Assembly (NCBI RefSeq): GCF_036227605.1
Contig: NZ_CP109487.1
Location: 2,914,001-2,978,000, forward strand
DNA: 64,000 nucleotides
Direction of reading: 5' to 3'
From: Streptomyces sp. NBC_01439
Lineage (GTDB): Bacteria; Actinomycetota; Actinomycetes; Streptomycetales; Streptomycetaceae
The position numbers and the translations under genes were made by a program. Of this stretch, positions 17,021 through 24,807 are shown piece after piece. Numbering within the stretch: the first letter of the stretch is position 1; every line of letters begins with the position of its first letter. The notes beneath the pieces were generated by a model. It did not search any database. It saw only the letters and a list, made by a program, of their open reading frames with translations, and was not told the DNA's origin.

Positions 17021-17468
17021 GCAGTTCGCTCCTCGCTGAATTTCTTTTCTGGCCCGGTCGGGCGCAGGGGTGGCTCGGGTGCCGCTCGAAGGGTACCGAG
17101 GCCAGGTAGAGCCGATGCAACGCCACCCTCGCCCATTCCGCAGCCTAGTCCAGATCCGTACGGATGTTCGATCCCCCGCGCGGGTGAAGGAAACATCACG
17201 TTCCCTTCCGCGCATGAACCATTTAGGGTTCGGGCACGTCCTCATGAACAACCTGGCACTCACGCCGGGGGAGGATGGAACTGCAACAAGCGCACGACTG
17301 ACAACGCGAAACCGTAAAGCAACGCAATACGGCTCCTTCGCCGCCAACCGGCAACAGCCGGCCAGCTTCGGAAGGAAGTTTCGAGGAAAAGCCGCGAGCG
17401 GGAACGTTTTCGGCCTGGTTGGATGTTGACCCTGGTACGACAGCTCGTCGAGCTAGAGAAGAGGCGAC
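17021..17468. other. 448-bp intergenic region between divergent parE and the DUF7455-like gene
   Basis: This spacer holds the 5' regions of parE (leftward) and the small zinc-motif gene (rightward). An AT-richer purine stretch precedes the parE ribosome site (17036-17056). TTGACC at 17426-17431 could be a -35 for the rightward gene, but I see no good -10 at the right spacing. No conserved open frame, tRNA or strong hairpin is evident. Confidence 0.4.
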
Positions 17469-17702
17469 GTGACTACTGTTCTGACACCCGCGACCCCGCT
17501 GACGGCCGCTGACCGATGCGACCGTTGCGGCGCCCAGGCATATCTGCGCGTCGTCCTGCTGAGCGGCGGTGAACTGCTCTTCTGCGCCCACCACGGGCGC
17601 AAGTTCGAGCCGGAACTCAAGAAGATCGCCGCGGAAATACAGGATGAGACCGAGCGGCTCACGTCCGCTCCGGCTGCCCATGCCGAACCCGAGGACCGCT
17701 GA
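17469..17702 (+). CDS. small CxxC/HH zinc-motif protein (DUF7455-like)
   Basis: The 77-residue protein has DRCDRCGAQAYLRVVL (C17, C20) followed by GGELLFCAHHGRKFEPEL (C39, H41, H42). The spacing suggests a single zinc knuckle. A charged helical tail, KKIAAEIQDETERL, completes the domain. It matches the small actinobacterial family I know as DUF7455; the function is unknown to me. GTG start 17469 is preceded by AGAGAAGAGG. It is a monocistronic unit ending at a perfect hairpin, placed between parE and hrdB, a position I recall as conserved in streptomycetes. Confidence 0.75.
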   Translation: MTTVLTPATPLTAADRCDRCGAQAYLRVVLLSGGELLFCAHHGRKFEPELKKIAAEIQDETERLTSAPAAHAEPEDR

Positions 17703-17751
17703 CACAGGCCTGCACCTCGCATCCGACGAGCCAGGACCGGCTAGGCCGGTC

Positions 17752-17790
17752 GACGGGCGGCACTCCTGAGACCCAGGAGTGCCGCCCGTC
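17752..17790. terminator. bidirectional terminator between DUF7455-like and trypsin genes
   Basis: GACGGGCGGCACTCCTG (17752-17768) and CAGGAGTGCCGCCCGTC (17774-17790) form a perfect 17-bp stem with a 5-base loop. It sits between two convergent genes, so it can serve both. Confidence 0.8.
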
Positions 17791-17811
17791 CTCACGTCCG
17801 CGACCCCGCGG

Positions 17812-18738
17812 CTAGGGCGTACGGTGCCCCTGTACGGCCCCTGTGCGGGGTCCGTAGGCCCCGCGGGCGCCCCACCCGATGCCTTGGACCTTCCCGGGCT
17901 GCGCGCCCGTCTCCGGGGCCAGTACGAAGTCGACCAACGGGGCGACGCGCGTGTAGACACCGGGGCTGTCGGCACGCCCGCAGCCCCGGCCCCACGAGAC
18001 CAGCCCGATGAGCCGGCCCTGAGCCACCAGCGGCCCGCCGCTGTCCCCCTGGCAGGCGTCCCTGCCGCCGCCGTCGTCCCCCGCGCACACCATGGACTCC
18101 GCGCGGTACTGCCCGTCCGCGTCCCCGGGGTAGGCGCGCTCGCAGACCGCGTCCGCCAACACCGTCACCCCCGCGGCACGCAGCCCGTACGCATAGTCAC
18201 CAAAGCCGCTCGTGTCGCCCCAGCCGTACACCGCCGCCCCGGTCCCCGCCGCGTAGGCGGAGTGCCCCGTACCCGCCATGGGCAGCACGTAGTGGGCCGG
18301 TACCGACTCGGCCAGCTCCAGAACGGCGAGGTCCCCGGCATTGCTCGCCGGGTCATAGGCCGGGTTCACCCTCGCCCCGCGCACCGCGATCTCCCGGCCG
18401 TCGGCCGCCCGGAGCTCCGTACGCCCCGCGATCACCCGAAAGTCGGCCACGGATTCGACCGGGCCTCCGAGCACCTGGCTGCCCAGGCAGTGCGCAGCCG
18501 TCAGCACCCGGGTCGGGGACACGACCACGCCTCCGCAGAACTGCCCGCCCCGCGTACCCCCGAACCGGTCACGGCTGGCGAGGGCGACGACCCAGGGGCT
18601 GTCGGCGACCTTCACCGGCTTCCCGCCGATCACCACGCTGTCCGCGGCCGCCTGTGGCACCTGGGCGAACGGCGCCGCGGCCGCTCCCGCCGCCAGGGTC
18701 AGCGCTCCCGCCAGAGCACGGGCAAAGGGACGACGCAT
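17812..18738 (-). CDS. secreted trypsin-like serine protease (S1)
   Basis: The 308-residue preprotein begins [20 protein letters not shown], a signal peptide with probable cleavage near AAA-DS (residue 33). The mature chymotrypsin-fold domain starts at [19 protein letters not shown], shows VLTAAHCLG (His), [10 protein letters not shown] (Asp) and [12 protein letters not shown] (Ser), and has cysteines suited to the usual disulphides. An aspartate six residues before the catalytic Ser (DACQGDS) predicts trypsin-like Arg/Lys specificity. AGGAGG precedes the ATG at 18738. It is exported by Sec and probably extracellular. It is convergent with the small zinc-motif gene. The 136-bp gap to hrdB contains the hrdB terminator. 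Confidence 0.9.
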   Translation of the reverse strand: MRRPFARALAGALTLAAGAAAAPFAQVPQAAADSVVIGGKPVKVADSPWVVALASRDRFGGTRGGQFCGGVVVSPTRVLTAAHCLGSQVLGGPVESVADFRVIAGRTELRAADGREIAVRGARVNPAYDPASNAGDLAVLELAESVPAHYVLPMAGTGHSAYAAGTGAAVYGWGDTSGFGDYAYGLRAAGVTVLADAVCERAYPGDADGQYRAESMVCAGDDGGGRDACQGDSGGPLVAQGRLIGLVSWGRGCGRADSPGVYTRVAPLVDFVLAPETGAQPGKVQGIGWGARGAYGPRTGAVQGHRTP

Positions 18739-18833
18739 GAGGCCTCCTGACTCCGAGTGTGCATGACTCCACCCAGAGTGGGTCGCCCGGTGGCCGAGCG
18801 CACCCGCGCGGCCACGTCGCGCTGTCGTCCCCC

Positions 18834-18870
18834 GCGGCTTTCGACGGCGCCCGGCGCCGTCGAAAGCCGC
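18834..18870 (-). terminator. hrdB terminator
   Basis: GCGGCTTTCGACGGCGCC (18834-18851) and GGCGCCGTCGAAAGCCGC (18853-18870) are perfectly complementary around a single central base; the real loop must open a few pairs. It lies four bases beyond the hrdB stop on the leftward transcript. Confidence 0.8.
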
Positions 18871-18874
18871 CCGC

Positions 18875-20458
18875 TCAGTCCAGGTAGTCGCGCAGCACCT
18901 GGGAGCGGGACGGGTGCCGGAGCTTCGACATCGTCTTCGACTCGATCTGGCGGATGCGCTCACGCGTGACCCCGTAGACCTTGCCGATCTCGTCGAGGGT
19001 CTTGGGCTGGCCGTCCGTGAGGCCGAAGCGCATCGAGACGACGCCGGCCTCGCGCTCGCTCAGGGTGTCGAGCACCGAGTGCAGCTGCTCCTGCAGCAGC
19101 GTGAAGCTCACCGCATCGGCCGGGACGACCGCCTCGGAGTCCTCGATGAGGTCACCGAACTCGCTGTCGCCGTCCTCGCCGAGCGGCGTGTGCAGGGAGA
19201 TCGGCTCGCGGCCGTACTTCTGGACCTCGATGACCTTCTCGGGAGTCATGTCGAGTTCCTTGGCCAGCTCCTCCGGGGTGGGCTCGCGGCCCAGGTCCTG
19301 GAGCATCTGGCGCTGCACGCGCGCCAGCTTGTTGATGACCTCGACCATGTGCACCGGGATGCGGATGGTGCGCGCCTGGTCGGCCATGGCGCGCGTGATC
19401 GCCTGCCGGATCCACCACGTGGCATAGGTCGAGAACTTGTAGCCCTTGGTGTAGTCGAACTTCTCGACCGCGCGGATCAGACCCAGGTTGCCCTCCTGGA
19501 TCAGGTCCAGGAAGAGCATGCCGCGGCCCGTGTAGCGCTTGGCGAGGGAGACCACGAGGCGGAGATTGGCCTCCAGCAGGTGGTTCTTCGCACGACGGCC
19601 GTCCTCGGCAATGATCTCCAGCTCGCGCTTGAGCTTGGGCGCCAGCTTGTCGGAGTTCGCCAGCTTGTCCTCGGCGAACAGACCCGCCTCGATGCGCTTG
19701 GCGAGCTCCACCTCCTGCTCGGCGTTGAGGAGGGGGACCTTGCCGATCTGCTTGAGGTAGTCCTTGACCGGGTCGGCGGTGGCACCGGCGACCACCACCT
19801 GCTGGGCGGGGGCGTCGTCCTCGTCGTCGGAGATGACGAAGCCCTTGTTCTCCCCGCCCTCCTCCTCTTCCTCGGCCTCGGCCTTGACGGCGTCGGGACC
19901 CTCGTCCGCGGTCTCGTCCTCGCCCGCCTCGTCCGCGTCCTTCTTGGAGGCGGTCTTCTTCGCCGCCGTCTTCTTGGCAGCGGTCTTCTTGGCGGGCGCG
20001 GCCTTCTTGGCCGCCGTCTTCTTCGCCGCCGTCTTCTTGGCGGCGGGCTCCGTCCCGGGCTCTCCCGCGAGCGCGTCCACGATCTCCGGGTCCGCCGCCC
20101 CGGCTGCCGGAACCGCAGTGGCCGCGGGCTGCGCTGCCGTCGTCCTGGCCACCGTCTTCTTGACGGTCTCGGTGGCCGTCCGCTTGGCGGGGCTCTTGGC
20201 CGCGACGCTCTTGCGGGTGGTGCGCTTGGGCGACTCCGCGGCACTGACCATCAGCGTCACACCCTCTTCCTCGAGGATCTGGTTGAGGCTGCGCAGAACA
20301 TTCTTCCACTGGGTCGCAGGAATCTGGTCAGCCTCGAAGGCCCGACGCACGTCATCGCCGGCGATCTGCCCCTCGGCCTTGCCCCGCTCGATGAGCGCCA
20401 TCACAGACTCGGAATCGGCGATCTCCGGCGGGAGCGTACGGGATGTGCTGGCCGACAC
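18875..20458 (-). CDS. hrdB: principal RNA polymerase sigma factor HrdB (sigma-70 group 1)
   Basis: The 527-residue protein starts at GTG 20458 ([21 protein letters not shown]) behind GAGAGG. The N-terminal region 1.1 is followed by a Lys/Ala-rich insert (about residues 138-173) and an acidic stretch. Region 1.2 is [16 protein letters not shown]. Region 2 has [29 protein letters not shown]. Region 3 is present, and region 4 ends [21 protein letters not shown]. This is the essential housekeeping sigma factor of Streptomyces, binding core polymerase and -10/-35 promoters. It is monocistronic with a strong terminator; I could not identify its promoters with confidence. Confidence 0.97.
   Translation of the reverse strand: MSASTSRTLPPEIADSESVMALIERGKAEGQIAGDDVRRAFEADQIPATQWKNVLRSLNQILEEEGVTLMVSAAESPKRTTRKSVAAKSPAKRTATETVKKTVARTTAAQPAATAVPAAGAADPEIVDALAGEPGTEPAAKKTAAKKTAAKKAAPAKKTAAKKTAAKKTASKKDADEAGEDETADEGPDAVKAEAEEEEEGGENKGFVISDDEDDAPAQQVVVAGATADPVKDYLKQIGKVPLLNAEQEVELAKRIEAGLFAEDKLANSDKLAPKLKRELEIIAEDGRRAKNHLLEANLRLVVSLAKRYTGRGMLFLDLIQEGNLGLIRAVEKFDYTKGYKFSTYATWWIRQAITRAMADQARTIRIPVHMVEVINKLARVQRQMLQDLGREPTPEELAKELDMTPEKVIEVQKYGREPISLHTPLGEDGDSEFGDLIEDSEAVVPADAVSFTLLQEQLHSVLDTLSEREAGVVSMRFGLTDGQPKTLDEIGKVYGVTRERIRQIESKTMSKLRHPSRSQVLRDYLD
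19941..20045. repeat. Lys/Ala codon repeats inside hrdB
   Basis: Near-identical units encoding KKTAAKK, repeated about five times, lie in the linker of HrdB before region 1.2. The unit is roughly 15 bp of Lys-Lys-Thr-Ala-Ala codons, so length variation by slippage would stay in frame. Such basic repeats are seen in actinobacterial principal sigma factors and in HU-like tails. Confidence 0.7.
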
Positions 20459-20831
20459 GAACAACCTCTCGGAACGATGGGAACGGCTTCCGACCCCGGG
20501 CCTGGTGGTGCTGGACCGGAGCCGACGACCACCGACCGGGGATGGGCCGGCGGCGCGGGCAGGGGCCGGGGAGCTGCACAGCACCCCCAAGGGCTGCTGT
20601 CTTCCCTCCGTCGGCCATCACCTCTTACGTCATCGCGTGACCTCGCAGAGCGTTACGCCCAATTATTCGTGGCCCGAGTCACACCCCGTACGCACGAGTG
20701 CCGCTCCTGTGGTCGTACCCGGTGCTCGACGCTTACCGAACCGCCACGAATGGGGCCTCACACCGGTGTCGCCGGACCCGACCGGGCCCGGCGACACGTT
20801 CTGCACCCCCTCGCCCCCGCGCGTCCGCCCG
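20459..20831. other. 373-bp region upstream of hrdB and downstream of the GntR gene
   Basis: This gap must hold the hrdB promoter(s), read leftward, and the GntR terminator. An AT-rich island, CCCAATTATTCG (20658-20669), stands out and could be part of a promoter. I did not find a GGAAT/GTT sigma-R-type element or a convincing consensus pair, so no promoter is called. No open frame here looks like a gene. Confidence 0.4.
20766..20797 (-). terminator. hairpin after the GntR gene
   Basis: GTGTCGCCGGACCCG (20766-20780) and CGGGCCCGGCGACAC (20783-20797) pair with one mismatch, which becomes a G-U wobble in the leftward transcript. The turn is tight, so the inner pairs likely open. It begins 35 bp beyond the GntR stop. 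Confidence 0.65.
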
Positions 20832-21719
20832 TCAGTGCTCGCGCGGGGCGGGGACCACGCGCTCGACCTCCGGATGAACCGTCAGGAGCTGGCGCATGGC
20901 GTTCTCGGCGCCCGTCGCGTCACCCGCGGCGAGGGCCTCGACCATCCGCGCGTGGTGCGCGACGCAGGTCTCGCTCGGACGGTCGCAGGCGGTGATCGGG
21001 CTGCCGGAGACCTGGAGGGCGGCGGTGACGATGCCGGAGAGGTGCTCCAGCATGCGGTTCCCGGCGACCTGGATGAGGAGCGCATGGAATTCGTTGTCGG
21101 CGCGCGCGAAGGTGATCGCGTCGCCCTGGCCGAGGGCGTGCCCCATGATCTCGACCATGTCCGAGAGGCGCTGCTGGATGTCCGGACGGCCGTGGCCCGC
21201 GGCGAGGCGGGCGGCGAGCGGCTCGATGGTCCAGCGGAGCTCACCGAGCTCGCGGCGCTGGTCGTCACGCTGGGGACCGAAGGCGCGCCATTCGATGATG
21301 TCGGGGTCGAGCAGGTTCCAGTCGGCGACGGGGCGGACCCGGGTGCCGACGTTGGGGCGGGCGCTGACGAGGCCCTTGGCCTCCAGGACCCGCAACGATT
21401 CGCGGACGACCGTGCGGGAGACCTCGAAGCGCTGGCCAATCTCTTCGGGGACCAGCGGGCGGTCCGCACCGAGGTCGCCGGAAACGATCATCTGGCCGAG
21501 CTGCTGGACGAGTTGGCCGTGCAGTCCGCGTCCACGGCTGCCTGCCGCTCGGCGGCCCACGCGGCTCAACTCGACGTCGGCACCGTCCCAGTGGGGCACT
21601 CCGGCGCGGTCGGACCCGGGGGTCTCCGCGTAGGGGTAGCGGTCGAGTTCGCCCGGGCCGGCGAGGCCGGAGTCGGCGTGGCGGGCGGCGGTCATCATGG
21701 TGTGCGCAAGGGTACTCAC
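20832..21719 (-). CDS. FadR-subfamily GntR transcriptional regulator
   Basis: The 295-residue protein has an N-terminal polar extension of about 55 residues. A GntR winged helix follows: LHGQLVQQLGQMIVSGDLGADRPL, then EEIGQRFEVSRTVVRESLRVLEAKGLVSARPNVGTRV, about residues 65-125. The C-terminal all-helical FCD domain has metal-type positions in ADNEFHALLIQVAGN and VAHHARMVEALAAGD. FCD regulators sense small carboxylates or sugar acids. The GTG start at 21719 follows AAAGGA. It is monocistronic; its target is not evident. The 191-bp gap to the ABC gene shows no clear operator. Confidence 0.88.
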   Translation of the reverse strand: MSTLAHTMMTAARHADSGLAGPGELDRYPYAETPGSDRAGVPHWDGADVELSRVGRRAAGSRGRGLHGQLVQQLGQMIVSGDLGADRPLVPEEIGQRFEVSRTVVRESLRVLEAKGLVSARPNVGTRVRPVADWNLLDPDIIEWRAFGPQRDDQRRELGELRWTIEPLAARLAAGHGRPDIQQRLSDMVEIMGHALGQGDAITFARADNEFHALLIQVAGNRMLEHLSGIVTAALQVSGSPITACDRPSETCVAHHARMVEALAAGDATGAENAMRQLLTVHPEVERVVPAPREH

Positions 21720-21910
21720 GAATCCTTTGTCGGCCGTGCCTCCATGACCCTTGAGGTCTTTGGTGAAAAGCACACGAAAGGGTGATCGGTGCCACCTACG
21801 CAATTGACGACTTATCGTAAAGAACCGGACGTTTTGCGGGGAGTTGCGGTCCGCTTGACGTGACACGGACCGCAACGGTCCCGTCCTCGACTCCTCCCGA
21901 ACCGGAACGA

Positions 21911-23704
21911 TCACCAACGGACCCGGCTGCGCAGTCCGGTGAACCCATAGGCGCACAACAGGACCATCAGCGACAACACCAGTGCGGTCCCGACGGGTTG
22001 GGCCATCACTCGGAGGGCCCCCGCCAGCAGGCGGTCGACCTCCGGCGGCCACTGCCCCCAGGTCAGGCCGCGCAGGCGGGACCCGAGCCCGGTCGACGGG
22101 TACGCGGACGAGCCCTCCAGCGCCTTGCGCACCAGCGGAACCACCATGACCGGCACGGCGAGCACCGCGGCCACTCCCGCGGTCGCGGACCGGAAGACAC
22201 CTGAGGCCAGTACCCCGGCCCAGGAGCAGCCGACGAGCAGTCCGGCCCAACTCACGGCCGGGGAGAGCCACTCCACCGGGGTGCGCAGCGGACCGCTGTC
22301 GAAGACCAGGGCGAGGGCGGCGGCGTCGGCGGCCACCGCCAGGGCGCCCAGCAGCAGCGCGAGGGCAGCGCTGGTGCCCAGCTTGGCGGTGAGCAGTCCC
22401 ATCCGGCGGGGCACGGTGCCCCGGTCGGCGGCGAGTGCGGGGTAGCGGTACTCCTCGCCGAAGGCCAGGGCGCCGAGCAGCCCCGCGCCCAGGGCGGCGG
22501 GCGGTAGCGGCAGTAGCTCGGGCCAGGCGGCGAGCAGCCGGTTCTGCGGGGTCTGCCCGGTGCGGGCCAGTACGAGGGCGGTGAGGACGGAGACGGCGAC
22601 GACGAGGGCGGCGGTGAGGACGGGGGTGGCGGTCCCGAAGACCCGGAGCAACTCGTAGCGCAGGGGCCGCAGCGGGCCGCCCACCCGGCGCACGGCCGAG
22701 GCCGGACGCCCGGAACGGATCTGCCGGGGGTGTTCGGCGGATGCCTCGGCGACGGCCCGGGTGCGGTCCGCGTCAGGCTCCGGTGACGTTCCGGCCTCGG
22801 TGCGCGCGGCCGGAACGGGCGCCGTCGGCGCACCGGCGTCACCCGTCTCGTCGGCGAGCTGGTGGACCAGCACGCCGTGCCGGAACGCCGCCTCGCCGAC
22901 CTCGGCGCAGTTGCTGCCGTACACCGACAGGCGGCTGCCGCTCTCGGCGACGATCTCCACCGTGCGTCGGGCGGCCCTGGCCTCCCGGCCCAGTACGTCG
23001 GCCAGCCGGGCCGCGTGCGGGGTGCGCACGGCGACCCTCGGTCGCAACCTGGTCCGGGCGAAATCGGCCGCGTCCTGGTCGGCGACGAGCCGGCCCGCCT
23101 CGATGCTGACGACGCGGTCGGCGCTACGGGCAGCCTCCTTGGCGTCGTCGGTGGTGAAGAGCACCGCGCCACCGAGGGAGGCGTGGCCGCGCAGCAGACC
23201 GTGCAGCCAGCCGCGTTCGCGGGGGGAGAGTCCGGCACCCGGCTCGTCGAGCAGCAGGGTGCACGGATCGGCGAGCAGCGCCGAGGCCAGTGCGACCCGG
23301 CGCTCCATGCCGAGCGACAGCGAGCCGAGCCGTTGGTCCCGCAGTCCCGCGATGCCGACGACCTCCAACATGGTGTCGGCCCGGGAAGCCGGCACCCCGG
23401 CCGCGGCACAGAGCATCCGCAGCTGATTGCGGACGGTCCGGGCCGGGTTGCCGGGAACGTCTCCGAGGAGCACTCCGACCTCGCGGCCGGGGTGCGGGAT
23501 CCGGTGCAGCGCACGGCCGCGGAAGTAGGTGACGCCGCGGCCCGGTTCGAGTTCGAGCATGAGCCGCAGTGCGGTGGTCTTGCCCGATCCCGGCTCGCCG
23601 AGCAGGGCGGTCACGTGCCCCGGGCGGGCCTCGAAGGTGAGGTCGTCCACGAGGGGCGGGGCGTCGGGGCGGGGCTTGCTGGTGAGTCCGATGGCCTGGA
23701 GCAT
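21911..23704 (-). CDS. ABC transporter with ATPase and permease fused in one chain
   Basis: The 597-residue protein starts with an ABC ATPase. Walker A is GEPGSGKTT (36-44), the signature is LSLGMERRVALASALL, and Walker B is TLLLDEPGAGLSP. After an RHGVLVHQL segment and a disordered Pro/Thr/Asp linker (about 290-345), six hydrophobic helices fill residues about 365-595. The permease half resembles ABC-2 type exporters. The ATPase is unusual in reading GMERR where GQ(R/Q)RR is usual, so Glu replaces the Gln of the signature loop. It is probably a homodimeric exporter; the substrate is unknown. ATG 23704 follows GAGAGAAG. Confidence 0.85.
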   Translation of the reverse strand: MLQAIGLTSKPRPDAPPLVDDLTFEARPGHVTALLGEPGSGKTTALRLMLELEPGRGVTYFRGRALHRIPHPGREVGVLLGDVPGNPARTVRNQLRMLCAAAGVPASRADTMLEVVGIAGLRDQRLGSLSLGMERRVALASALLADPCTLLLDEPGAGLSPRERGWLHGLLRGHASLGGAVLFTTDDAKEAARSADRVVSIEAGRLVADQDAADFARTRLRPRVAVRTPHAARLADVLGREARAARRTVEIVAESGSRLSVYGSNCAEVGEAAFRHGVLVHQLADETGDAGAPTAPVPAARTEAGTSPEPDADRTRAVAEASAEHPRQIRSGRPASAVRRVGGPLRPLRYELLRVFGTATPVLTAALVVAVSVLTALVLARTGQTPQNRLLAAWPELLPLPPAALGAGLLGALAFGEEYRYPALAADRGTVPRRMGLLTAKLGTSAALALLLGALAVAADAAALALVFDSGPLRTPVEWLSPAVSWAGLLVGCSWAGVLASGVFRSATAGVAAVLAVPVMVVPLVRKALEGSSAYPSTGLGSRLRGLTWGQWPPEVDRLLAGALRVMAQPVGTALVLSLMVLLCAYGFTGLRSRVRW

Positions 23705-23847
23705 CGCTTCTCTCGCGGGGGGTGAGACCGCTCAGCGGCAGGGTGGGTACCGCAAGCAAGATAACGCGATATGTCCGATATTCAGCGCAACCGGTCCGAT
23801 GGAATGCCGATACTGCCGCCGGGCCCCGCACGGACGGCGGGTCCGGA

Positions 23848-23889
23848 CCCGGTACCGGCCCGGATCTTGGGATCAGATCCGGTACCGGG
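23848..23889 (-). terminator. hairpin after the Nudix regulator
   Basis: CCCGGTACCGG (23848-23858) pairs with CCGGTACCGGG (23879-23889), and inside it CCGGATCT (23860-23867) pairs with AGATCCGG (23875-23882) as an alternative register. The structure lies about 50 bp beyond the stop at 23941 on the leftward transcript. Confidence 0.55.
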
Positions 23890-23940
23890 ATCGCGCACGA
23901 CGTTCCCACCTCTGCCGGCGATACCTCGTGCGCCGCGGTG

Positions 23941-24687
23941 TCAGACTTCCGGACGCAGCATCGGCGGGTTGAGGAGGGTGGCCCCGCCCGCCCGGAACAA
24001 CTGCGCCGGACGCCCGCCCTGACGGGTCGTCGTACCTCCGGCCGGGACCAGGAATCCGGGAGTGCCGGTGACCTTGCGGTGGAAGTTGCGCGGGTCGAGG
24101 GACACGCCCCAGACCGCCTCGTAGACCCGGCGCAGCTCGCCGACGGTGAACTCCGGCGGGCAGAAGGCAGTGGCCAACGAGGAGTACTCAATCTTCGAGC
24201 GGGCCCGCTCGACACCGTCGGCGAGGATCCGGGCGTGGTCGAAGGCGAGCCCCGTGGAGGCCTCGTCGGTGTCGGCCAGCACCTCGTCGACCGGGGCCCA
24301 GCGCGCGCTGTTGGCGTCGCCCCCGGCTCGGGGCGCAGGCAGGTCCGGAGCCAGCACCAGGTGCGCCACACTGACGACACGCATCCGCGGATCCCGTTTC
24401 GGATCGCCGTAGGTGGCCAGCTGTTCGAGGTGCGCCCCGTTGCCCGCGCCGGGCAGGGCGGGGTCGTGCGCGCACAGGCCGGTCTCTTCGGAGAGCTCCC
24501 TGGCGGCGGCCCCCGCCAGGTCCTCGTCCCCGCGGACGAAGCCTCCGGGCAGCGCCCAGCTCCCCTGGAACGGCTGCTCACCTCTCCGGACGACCAGCGC
24601 GCAGAGCGCGTGGCGCCGCACGGTGAGCACGACCAGGTCGACGGTGACGGCGAAGGGCGGATAGGCCGACGGGTCGTAGGGCGACAT
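23941..24687 (-). CDS. Nudix hydrolase / NrtR-like transcriptional regulator
   Basis: The 248-residue protein has an N-terminal Nudix domain. The complete Nudix box GFVRGDEDLAGAAARELSEE continues TGL and fits G-x5-E-x7-REUxEExGU. The C-terminal half is a winged helix (about 165-245) with EFTVGELRRVYEAVWG and DPRNFHRKVTGTPGFLVP, characteristic of NrtR, which represses NAD synthesis genes and senses ADP-ribose. An inverted repeat just upstream of the ATG is a likely autoregulatory operator. The intact box suggests it could still hydrolyse a nucleoside diphosphate derivative, unlike NrtR members with degenerate boxes. No NAD biosynthesis gene is adjacent. Confidence 0.85.
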   Translation of the reverse strand: MSPYDPSAYPPFAVTVDLVVLTVRRHALCALVVRRGEQPFQGSWALPGGFVRGDEDLAGAAARELSEETGLCAHDPALPGAGNGAHLEQLATYGDPKRDPRMRVVSVAHLVLAPDLPAPRAGGDANSARWAPVDEVLADTDEASTGLAFDHARILADGVERARSKIEYSSLATAFCPPEFTVGELRRVYEAVWGVSLDPRNFHRKVTGTPGFLVPAGGTTTRQGGRPAQLFRAGGATLLNPPMLRPEV

Positions 24688-24697
24688 GCCGCGATCA

Positions 24698-24718
24698 TAG
24701 TCGTCTGCCTGACGATAA
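24698..24718. promoter_or_regulatory. inverted repeat, candidate NrtR operator
   Basis: TAGTCGTC (24698-24705) and GACGATAA (24711-24718) form an imperfect palindrome with a 5-base centre, 11 bp upstream of the regulator's ATG. Half-sites with GTCGTC/GACGA around an AT-rich flank suit a dimeric winged-helix protein. Autoregulation is the simplest reading. Confidence 0.5.
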
Positions 24719-24807
24719 ACAGCGCTTTGGTGACCTTGAAGGCAGTACCCCGACGGCGGGGGGCTTCCGATCGATCGGAGGATCCGGCCTGAACGGGGTG
24801 AGCGTGC

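Noticed and set aside
20459..20831. A defined hrdB promoter
   Set aside because: No sigma-R-type GGAAT...GTT or good -10/-35 pair was found with confidence, although a promoter must exist here.
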